A stretch of DNA of 64,000 nucleotides from Brevibacillus sp051967035. GTDB taxonomy: Bacteria; Bacillota; Bacilli; Brevibacillales; Brevibacillaceae. This document shows positions 57,877-64,000 of this stretch, piece after piece. A program made the translations under genes and the position numbers. The stretch covers positions 124,001 to 188,000 of the forward strand of contig NZ_JBQCKK010000006.1 in the NCBI RefSeq assembly GCF_051967035.1, given 5' to 3'. Under the pieces are notes generated by a model that worked only from the letters and a program-made list of their open reading frames with translations, searched no databases and was not told the origin of the DNA. Numbering within the stretch: position 1 is the stretch's first letter; the number at the start of each line of letters is the position of its first letter.

Positions 57877-58496
57877 GCTTGTCCCTCCCTGTCCAAAATC
57901 CGAGCCAGTTCGCGGATGCGCTCCTGCAAATCTGCCGGGTCCACCGCTACCTGCCCGTACCAGGCCTGCTCGAAAGCCTGGGCAAAGCGACGAAACAGCC
58001 CCTCGGCCTCCGGGTGGTTGGCCGCGATCTCTGCTGCGTACTCCCAGTTCGTCTTCCACTGTTCCATGCGAATCCACGACTGTTTCTGCATGTAGACGAG
58101 CAAGGCCACAAACAAAAAGCGTTCGCTCTCGCGCCACTCGCCGCGGGCGGCACACGCCTCTGCCTCCCGCAAGTAATCGGCCTGAGCGCGGATGTTTTCC
58201 CCGTGGACAAACAGGGAAGCCGTCCGCTTTTGCTCCCACATCATTCGGCGAAACAGCCGGAAAATGACGACGAATAGCAACAGCCCTCCGACGAGCAGAA
58301 CCATCGTCGATGTCGTCGTCGCGGCACCCGCCGGAATGTCCGACCACGAAAACAGCCGGGAAAGCCAATCGAGCAAACTGTCGATGACTTTCTCCAACCA
58401 GTTCTGCCCTTCCCCCTGAAGGGAGTGAAATTCGTCGCGCTGCAAAATTTCCTGCAAATGCTCCTTGTCGGCTGCCCAAGGATTTGTGCTATTCAT
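57873..58496 (-). CDS. DUF4129 domain membrane protein
   Basis: DUF4129 is a C-terminal domain found with transglutaminase-like or MoxR/DUF58 clusters, probable scaffold role. The 207 residues have an amphipathic N-terminus (1-50), one transmembrane helix (about 64-83, VLLVGGLLLFVVIFRLF) and the DUF4129 core (YLREAEACAARGEWRESERFLFVALLVYMQ in parts, then NWEYAAEIAANH). It overlaps the next gene by 8 bases and DUF4350 by 4 bases, showing strong coupling. Confidence 0.88.
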   Translation of the reverse strand: MNSTNPWAADKEHLQEILQRDEFHSLQGEGQNWLEKVIDSLLDWLSRLFSWSDIPAGAATTTSTMVLLVGGLLLFVVIFRLFRRMMWEQKRTASLFVHGENIRAQADYLREAEACAARGEWRESERFLFVALLVYMQKQSWIRMEQWKTNWEYAAEIAANHPEAEGLFRRFAQAFEQAWYGQVAVDPADLQERIRELARILDREGQA

Positions 58497-59511
58497 GCGC
58501 TGCCCCCGGCTCCTGTGTGGACGGACGGTCTGCCGCCTGCTCCAGCTGCCTGTTCATCAGCTCCTGCAGGTCGGTGCCCTCTTTCCGGACGCGCAAGTCG
58601 AAGTAAGCGAGCGCATAAACAATCGCGATCCACGGCATCAGCAGGCAACTCAGCACGACCATGATGAGCTGGGAAATAATCGACGTCCCCAAGACTCCCA
58701 TGATGACCGCCTGGAGACCGCCGGAAAAGATCGAATACAGAAGGGTCAGAACAATGAAAATGGCAAATAGCCTCCAAAAATTGCCTTTTGTCAACTGCCA
58801 ACTCTTCCCGATGCCAACGCCGCCCTGTTCAAACAGGACCAGCGGCAAGTAAAAGCTCCATCTGAGCAGGAAATAGCCCGGTACCAGAAGCAGGCCGATC
58901 AGAAACAAAAGGTAGCCGAACAAAAAGGCAGCGATGAAGAAGAACGGATTGATGTCGCTTCCCGCACCAAAAAACGTGTCCATCGAACCGCTGACCCCCA
59001 CGGCGAGCAAAGAGCCGATGGGAAAAAACACCAAACCAAATCCGAGCAGCACCGCGATCATGAGCAATCCGTAGACCAGCGTGCTTCCCGCAAGCGGCCA
59101 GAAGCGTCCCAGCGCCCCTTTCAGGGCCGCCTTCCCATCCACCGTCTGCTGCTCCCAGACAGACTTCGTCAGCAAAGTGGCTGCCGCAATCAACTGCGGA
59201 TAGGACACGAGCATGAGCAAAGGCGCTATCACAAGCCCATACCAAAAAAACGGGGCCGTCTGTGCAGAGATGGCCGCTTGCTGACCCCCCAGCTTTTCAC
59301 CGATGGATTCCCAAAATCCCACCCCCTCGGTCTCCTGCATGAGCAACGGAATGTCGCGCAGATCGGTCAGAAGCAGCTGTTGCAAAAGCAAAACCGGGCC
59401 AAACCAAATGAGAGCCAGGAAAAAGTACGCCCCGAAATGCTGGCGGTACACGTGAAAGCTTTTGTCCAATAGCTTCCCGACTCCCATTGGTGTCATTGGC
59501 ATTTGATTCAT
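58489..59511 (-). CDS. Polytopic membrane protein, first gene of the MoxR/DUF58 operon
   Basis: A 340-residue protein with about six transmembrane segments (near 29-48, 88-110, 131-160, 190-215, 218-240, 262-300) and a polar C-terminus. No catalytic motif recognised; it resembles the glycerophosphoryl-diester-phosphodiesterase membrane-domain-like proteins common in front of DUF4129 genes. GGAGGTTTCCCC precedes the ATG. A sigma-A promoter lies 40 bases upstream. It starts an operon of five genes: this, DUF4129, DUF4350, MoxR, DUF58. Confidence 0.82.
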   Translation of the reverse strand: MNQMPMTPMGVGKLLDKSFHVYRQHFGAYFFLALIWFGPVLLLQQLLLTDLRDIPLLMQETEGVGFWESIGEKLGGQQAAISAQTAPFFWYGLVIAPLLMLVSYPQLIAAATLLTKSVWEQQTVDGKAALKGALGRFWPLAGSTLVYGLLMIAVLLGFGLVFFPIGSLLAVGVSGSMDTFFGAGSDINPFFFIAAFLFGYLLFLIGLLLVPGYFLLRWSFYLPLVLFEQGGVGIGKSWQLTKGNFWRLFAIFIVLTLLYSIFSGGLQAVIMGVLGTSIISQLIMVVLSCLLMPWIAIVYALAYFDLRVRKEGTDLQELMNRQLEQAADRPSTQEPGAAHE

Positions 59512-59549
59512 GGGGAAACCTCCATCTCTTCGGATAAGATTACCTGAAT

Positions 59550-59579
59550 AGTATACACGATTTTCCAGTTGTTTTTTAA
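59550..59579 (-). promoter_or_regulatory. Promoter of the MoxR/DUF58 operon
   Basis: Minus strand: TTAAAA (59579-59574), 18-base spacer, TATACT (59555-59550), 39 bases before the start codon. Confidence 0.62.
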
Positions 59580-59696
59580 ATTTCCGCTATTTTCGCCAAT
59601 CATTTCCTGCCTGATTTTTGCTCGTGCGGGTATTTGTCCCTTTCTCTCCGCTACGCGCTGAATAGGATAAAGCAAGACCGTAGGAGGTGCATTTTC

Positions 59697-60236
59697 TTGA
59701 GATCAGCCAAAAAGAAGACACGGGCCAAGTCAGCTTCCCGCTCCAGACGCCCGTCGTCCAGTCGGGCAGCGAGGCGCTTTTTAGACAGGCTGCACCGGAT
59801 CGTCCGCCTCCATGTGCGCGCTCCGAATGTGAACGTCACGAGCGCCACGCCCACTGTCCAGGTCGAGGCGCCCATCGTCCAGTTGGAAGCCCCGCAGCCG
59901 CTGGTCATCCCTGCCCCGATTGTCAAAGTGGATGTAGAGGCAGAGGACACACCCGAGCAGGAAAGCATGGAGAGCTTGCGAAAAGAGCTACGCACATGCA
60001 TGAAGCAAAACCGGACGGTCGAAGTCATCCTCACGTCCGATTGGAGACCAGACAGCCGTCCCTACCGGGTGGGCCAACTCACCAGAGTAGACGACGGCAT
60101 GATCGAGCTGAAACTTGACGGAAGCTATGGCAACCGAATTCTCATCCCGCTCAATCGCATTGCCGCCATCATTCCGGATGCCGCTCCGCTGGCGAGCGCA
60201 GCCGTCGCAGGCGAAAAAACGCGCCCGTCCCTCTGA
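59697..60236 (+). CDS. Basic protein with V/P/A-rich linker and Sm-like C-terminal domain
   Basis: A 179-residue protein, start TTG preceded by TAGGAGG (8 to 9 bases). Three parts are visible. Residues 1-45 are very basic (RSAKKKTRAKSASRSRRPSSS). Residues 46-85 are a beta-like, proline/valine repeat (VQVEAPIVQLEAPQPLVIPA). The C-terminus (about 100-165) has a strand pattern (NRTVEVILTSDW, YRVGQLTRVDDGMIELKLD, NRILIPLNRIAAIIPD) like an Sm barrel. I recognise no family. It neighbours a spore-coat-like gene pair, so a coat role is possible. Confidence 0.72.
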   Translation: MRSAKKKTRAKSASRSRRPSSSRAARRFLDRLHRIVRLHVRAPNVNVTSATPTVQVEAPIVQLEAPQPLVIPAPIVKVDVEAEDTPEQESMESLRKELRTCMKQNRTVEVILTSDWRPDSRPYRVGQLTRVDDGMIELKLDGSYGNRILIPLNRIAAIIPDAAPLASAAVAGEKTRPSL

Positions 60237-60507
60237 AGCGAATCGAACGTTCATGATTTGCTGGCTTTGCCTTTGCCCTCCCACTCCTGCTGATTTTTCC
60301 GATCCATCGGACAGAAAGCTGCTTCTCATGCAAGAAAAAGCAGGAGTGGAGGAGCTGCTTTTCCCCCTCTTGCCTGTCTGTTGGACAAGCTGGCAATCCG
60401 GCATGCCCGAGGCTTGTCCCCTCTTCGCCCCTGCAAACGAACCAAACACCCACTTCTCCGCCCCGCTTCGAACAAAGTGGGTATTTGTCCTTTTCGTCAG
60501 CTCAAGC

Positions 60508-61650
60508 CTACAGTTGCCCCCATACGTCCAGCACTTCCCGGGCCACGCGCTCCCATGTAAACCGCTGTTCCGCCAGCTGTCTGCCGCTATTCCCCATTTT
60601 GCGCTGCAAATCGCGGTTGGACAGCAGCTGCTTTAGCTGTATGGCAAAGGACTGCGGATTTTCCGGCTCTTCCACCAGCAGACCGTTTCCGCCGATAATC
60701 ACTTCCGCATTTCCTCCCCGTTTGGTCGTCACAAACGGCAGTCCTGCGGCCATCGCTTCATAGTGGACACGCGCGAGCGGCTCCTCCCATTGCGAAGGGC
60801 ACACAAAAATATCGCCTGCCCAGAACCAATGGTGAATGCTCTCTGCGGGAACGTAGCCCGTCGTGACGATCGGAATGGGCGAGCGATCCGCAAGAGCGCG
60901 CACATAGGCAATGTAGTCGCTGATTTTATCGACGCTGTACCAGGCGCCTCCGACCAGCACCAGCGCGATACTGGATTGGTAGGCCGCCAGCTCGTTCATC
61001 GCCCGCACCAGGATGTCCGCCCCTTTTTTCGGGGTCAGCCTGCCGACGAACAAAATAACCTGCCTGTTCCCCAGATTGTAGGCAGTCCGCAGCTCCTGGC
61101 GAATTTTTCGTGCGGCCTGCGAACTCTCCCACGGGACGAACGTTTGGAGATCGACGCCGGAATAGATCGTGCGCAGCTTCCCTTGCGCTTCCGGATAGAG
61201 CGATGCGATCACGCGTCCGACATAATCGCTGATCGTAATGATCGTCGACGTGTTGGCGATGGCGATGGCCGCTTCCTCCGGGGGAATTTTCGCTTCATCG
61301 AACATGTCGTTGTGCATGCTCAGTACGATCCGGGCATTCGGGCAGACTTCGCGAATCAGCGGGACCAGCCGCGGCCGATTAAACACATGGATCACATCGT
61401 ACGTATTCGCCCGCAAAAACGCGAGAACTTCCTGCGCGTAAATCTCGAACACGCCAAGTCCGTTCACACGCACATAGCGAACATTTCGCACGCGTTCGTC
61501 CATGGCGAGCGCAGGGTCCGACGTCCCCAAAATCGTCAGGTCGTGATGCTTCCCAAGCGTATCCGCGATCCCGGCGATATACGTCTGGATGGCACCGCCC
61601 CGCACCGGGGGAACGGGCAGCTTTTCCGTACAGATCATGACTACCTTCAT
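60508..61650 (-). CDS. Family 4 glycosyltransferase, CotSA-like
   Basis: A GT-B glycosyltransferase resembling CotSA of the B. subtilis spore coat. The 380 residues have an N-terminal Rossmann half (MKVVMICTEKLPVPPVRGGAIQTY) and a C-terminal half with the GT4 motif (FVGRLTPKKGADILVRAM, and PSQWEEPLARVHYEAMAAGLPFV carrying the E-x7-E pattern). It follows the CotS-like gene by 25 bases, the same association as cotSA-cotS. A 60-base region after the stop contains an ACCCACTT/AAGTGGGT hairpin (60448-60483). Confidence 0.9.
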   Translation of the reverse strand: MKVVMICTEKLPVPPVRGGAIQTYIAGIADTLGKHHDLTILGTSDPALAMDERVRNVRYVRVNGLGVFEIYAQEVLAFLRANTYDVIHVFNRPRLVPLIREVCPNARIVLSMHNDMFDEAKIPPEEAAIAIANTSTIITISDYVGRVIASLYPEAQGKLRTIYSGVDLQTFVPWESSQAARKIRQELRTAYNLGNRQVILFVGRLTPKKGADILVRAMNELAAYQSSIALVLVGGAWYSVDKISDYIAYVRALADRSPIPIVTTGYVPAESIHHWFWAGDIFVCPSQWEEPLARVHYEAMAAGLPFVTTKRGGNAEVIIGGNGLLVEEPENPQSFAIQLKQLLSNRDLQRKMGNSGRQLAEQRFTWERVAREVLDVWGQL

Positions 61651-61675
61651 CCGAATTCTCCTTTCCTGCTGCTAC

Positions 61676-63499
61676 TCATCGCATGGATCTGCCTGTTTTT
61701 TGCGCTTTCACCGCGCGCGGCTTTTTGGCCTGATTGCCAGTCCATTTGCGGCTTGGTGCGGCCGCTTTTTTATACGGATGCCTGGCGGCTGTATGCTGCG
61801 TGTCTCGGGGAGAAATCGACCTTTTGGCGACTTTCGTTTCTGTTTTTGCCTTGTTGTTTGTTTTTCCGGTCTTTTGGAGCCCTTTTCCCGCTGGCAGCTT
61901 GGCGCTTGCTTTTTTCGTGGCCGTACGCTTGCTCCAGACAGTTGTCTTGCCCGGTTTGCTGGCTGTTTTGGCCGAGCCGGTTGACGCCGCCTTTTTCTTC
62001 GCTGGCTTGCTGGATGCTTTCTTTACAGGAGCCACTCGCGGCTTTATGCTCTCGCTCTGCCTTTTCGCTGGTGTGACCCTCTCTCTGGGCGGCTGGGCGG
62101 GACTCTGGAATAATATGACATTCGGCAGCCTTTCTTGATCCCGCTTCCCGCTTTCTCCCGCTGCAACCGGCTGTGCTTCTTTGACTGGCGGCTTTTTCGC
62201 GGGCGCGGCAACCCGATTCAGCTCACGTGCAGGAAGGCGAATGACGTTTCCGGCTTCCTCCTGAACGGCCCTGCTCCCGCCTGTTGCCGCCGGTTCTTGC
62301 GGAGCGGTCTGCCCGAGCGCCTGATTTCCTGCGCTCGCAGGCACTTTGCGCAGCGGTACAGCCGGGACGGCAGCCTGCGTATAATCGCCGGGCTGGTAGT
62401 GGCTGATGTCTTTGGCCAGCTCTGCCAGTGCCTGGTCTTTCGTCTGGTCGGTAGAGACGACTCGTTGCAGGATGGCCTCTGCTTCCGTGTTCAGAAACGT
62501 GACAGGATCGTAAAACATTTCCTTGAGATGCTTGTAAAATTCGTTCGGCACCGCCATGTCGATCAGCAGCACCTCAAACGACTCCCGATCTAGCGGATTC
62601 GCCCGGTGATACGCTTCGATCATTCCTCTCATCCACGCCACATCCCAGACACCCATGTCGTCCATCGTACTCGTAATCAGCTTGCGCAGGTCGCGAAACG
62701 GCAGATCGTAGGCCACACCGTCCAGGTCGATGACCCAAAGCCCGCCAGGTCCATTCTGGCCATTCGACCAGCCGTAATCCTGATGAACCAATCCCCAGTG
62801 CGGTTCGCCCATCTGCACCATTTTCGAATAGGCAGATGCCTTGAGACGCTCCAGCGCCTCCCAGGCTTGCCGTTCATACTTGTCTACGACAGATAAAATC
62901 GAGCCGCTTGCGATCGTCTCCCGATAGGCTTTCGCCATTTCCCGCATCCAGCCGATTTTTTTGGCGATCTTTTGATAGTAGTTGGGCCACCGGTACAGAC
63001 GGGAAGAATTTTTCGCCCCTTCCGGCGGCACGTATCCCTTCGTATGCCGATGAAATTCTCCCAGGCCGAAGCACAGCTCCTGCGCTCCTGCCAAGTCGAC
63101 TTTGGTCGCTGGCTCCAAGGGAATCCAGTCCGTGACAATCCACAGCTTCCCGCCCTTTTCCACGAACAGCTGTCCGTCTTTTGCCGGGATGAGCGCGGGA
63201 ACTCTGGCTCCTTGCTTCACGACATACGCCTGCAAGCCAACGCTGTACAGGCTTCTCTCCGGCGTACGGTGCAGCAATTTCAGACTGCGCGTCCCCTTGT
63301 TGGTCTCGATCCGCCAGATCGCTCCGCCTTTGTCCGGCTTGGAGGTAATCAGCGTTCTGCCTGTGACCGACATGTCGTATTCTTTCATGACAAGCTCCGC
63401 GACAGCATCTACTTCCGGAGGTACTTGCATATCCCAATCGACAGGAGTGGGCTGGCTGCCGTCGCGGGTGTCCCACGGCTTGATTACGAACTGTTCCAT
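61676..63499 (-). CDS. CotS-family spore coat protein with long basic C-terminal tail
   Basis: CotS/CotI/YutH proteins are coat proteins with a protein-kinase/aminoglycoside-kinase-like fold. The 607 residues have a kinase-like domain (about 30-350) with the catalytic-type motif HQDYGWSN (H239, D241, N246) and DLDG (D258, D260). Residues 370-450 are Ala/Pro/Arg-rich. From about 450 the sequence is dominated by K, A, P, S and T (VKKASSKPAKKKAASTGSAK), histone-like, ending KTGRSMR. Ordinary CotS proteins lack this tail. ATG with GGGGGGAATGAA upstream. Pairs with the glycosyltransferase downstream. Confidence 0.9.
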   Translation of the reverse strand: MEQFVIKPWDTRDGSQPTPVDWDMQVPPEVDAVAELVMKEYDMSVTGRTLITSKPDKGGAIWRIETNKGTRSLKLLHRTPERSLYSVGLQAYVVKQGARVPALIPAKDGQLFVEKGGKLWIVTDWIPLEPATKVDLAGAQELCFGLGEFHRHTKGYVPPEGAKNSSRLYRWPNYYQKIAKKIGWMREMAKAYRETIASGSILSVVDKYERQAWEALERLKASAYSKMVQMGEPHWGLVHQDYGWSNGQNGPGGLWVIDLDGVAYDLPFRDLRKLITSTMDDMGVWDVAWMRGMIEAYHRANPLDRESFEVLLIDMAVPNEFYKHLKEMFYDPVTFLNTEAEAILQRVVSTDQTKDQALAELAKDISHYQPGDYTQAAVPAVPLRKVPASAGNQALGQTAPQEPAATGGSRAVQEEAGNVIRLPARELNRVAAPAKKPPVKEAQPVAAGESGKRDQERLPNVILFQSPAQPPRERVTPAKRQSESIKPRVAPVKKASSKPAKKKAASTGSAKTASKPGKTTVWSKRTATKKASAKLPAGKGLQKTGKTNNKAKTETKVAKRSISPRDTQHTAARHPYKKAAAPSRKWTGNQAKKPRAVKAQKTGRSMR

Positions 63500-63610
63500 T
63501 TCATTCCCCCCGTGTTCCTTGGTAAAAGCGCTCGCCTTCTTCCTACATTATTCGGGCACACAGGTTGACGAAACGGACAAATATCCTTGGGAGCTTGCAA
63601 TTCCGCCCGT

Positions 63611-63657
63611 AAAAAAGCGGCCTGGCCTACGCGCACTGACGCAGGCTGGACCGCTTT
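63611..63657 (-). terminator. Hairpin and T-run upstream of the CotS-like gene
   Basis: Minus strand: AAGCGGTCC..GCCTGCG pairs with CGCGTAGGC..AGGCCGCTT with a few mismatches, then six T (63616-63611). It lies 110 bases before the CotS-like start, after a stronger terminator. Confidence 0.6.
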
Positions 63658-63684
63658 CGCTTCCTCCCAGCAGATGGGGACAGG

Positions 63685-63717
63685 AAAAAGATACGCCAAA
63701 GCCAGGCGTATCTTTTT
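63685..63717 (-). terminator. Terminator after the acidic small gene
   Basis: Perfect 13-bp arms AAAAAGATACGCC (63685-63697) and GGCGTATCTTTTT (63705-63717) with a 7-base loop; T-run on the minus strand. It follows the acidic gene stop by 19 bases. Confidence 0.93.
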
Positions 63718-63736
63718 TGCGTCTGTATTTAAGAGA

Positions 63737-63925
63737 TTAGTCTTCGTCCTCTTCATCCTCTTCGTCCTCTTCGTCCACTTCGTCGTTGTCTTCCAAGACC
63801 GGGTCCGCATTTCGGGAGAAGATCCATTTTTTCTTGGTGCCATCCTCGTATTCAACCTTGACTTCGATCTCTTCAATCTCTTCGTCCTCACCAACAGCGT
63901 CACGCAAATACTTCAGCCAATCCAT
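63737..63925 (-). CDS. Small acidic protein with poly-Asp/Glu tail
   Basis: A 62-residue protein beginning MDWLKYLRDAVGEDEE. The middle is a short beta-like piece (IEEIEVKVEYEDGTKKKWIFSRNADP) and the last 15 residues are almost entirely D and E. No family recognised. AGGAGGTGTAGTC precedes the ATG and a perfect terminator follows the stop. The upstream promoter region runs out of the window. Its charge is opposite to that of the neighbouring CotS-like tail. Confidence 0.72.
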   Translation of the reverse strand: MDWLKYLRDAVGEDEEIEEIEVKVEYEDGTKKKWIFSRNADPVLEDNDEVDEEDEEDEEDED

Positions 63926-64000
63926 GACTACACCTCCTGGTAACGGATGATAACCTGCCTGCTCGTCAGCGGCTTTCCCGCCGACATTGATACTATATGA

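Overview
The window looks like a chromosomal segment of a Gram-positive, endospore-forming Bacillota bacterium, most likely Brevibacillus or a close relative in the Paenibacillaceae. Three things point there. The gene order trmD-rimM-ylqD-khpA-rpsP-ffh-ylxM-ftsY-smc-rnc-fabF-acpP-fabG-fabD-fabH-plsX-fapR is typical of Bacillota. There are spore genes (ger operon, YlbJ, CotS-like coat protein). Base composition is fairly GC-rich, with strong AGGAGG ribosome sites and several GTG/TTG starts. The genus is an inference from gene content; no rRNA or tRNA gene is present.

Region 1 (1-16.1 kb, minus strand) is core housekeeping: tRNA and ribosome maturation, the signal recognition particle (ffh, ylxM, ftsY), chromosome condensation (smc), RNase III, and the full type II fatty acid initiation/elongation set ending in fapR, whose promoter carries a clear FapR-type operator. 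Region 2 (16.1-18.7 kb) is a three-gene ABC-2 exporter lying between fapR and rpmF. Region 3 (18.9-24.2 kb) is the rpmF-yceD-ylbL-ylbK-ylbJ-coaD-rsmD block.

Region 4 (24.2-36.5 kb) is accessory and spore-related: small hydrophilic proteins, Ku, a cation efflux protein, a TPP riboswitch with thiC, a DUF1904 protein, a stand-alone DNA ligase, a gerA-type germinant receptor operon with a small extra membrane gene, and a stand-alone LigD-type polymerase. Ligase and polymerase, fused as LigD/YkoU in Bacillus subtilis, are separate genes here, and the ger operon lies between them. Sigma-G-like promoters are visible before the ligase and the ger operon.

Region 5 (36.5-47.8 kb) holds lgt, a phosphate transporter with its DUF47 partner (and a Pho-box-like repeat array), a diguanylate cyclase, an MFS transporter, a type III polyketide synthase/methyltransferase pair (bpsAB-like), an M29 aminopeptidase, a DUF4025 small protein, a MarR regulator with a secreted 25-residue-repeat protein, and signal peptidase I. 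Region 6 (47.8-64 kb) is envelope- and coat-related: a VanY-like peptidase, a gamma-glutamyltransferase with an extra C-terminal domain, a coiled-coil phosphodiester glycosidase with a membrane partner, an RDD/SpoIIM-like/DUF58/MoxR/DUF4350/DUF4129 cluster, and a spore-coat-like glycosyltransferase and CotS-like kinase pair with a long basic tail, next to a very acidic small protein. No CRISPR array, insertion sequence, prophage or RNA gene other than the TPP riboswitch was seen.
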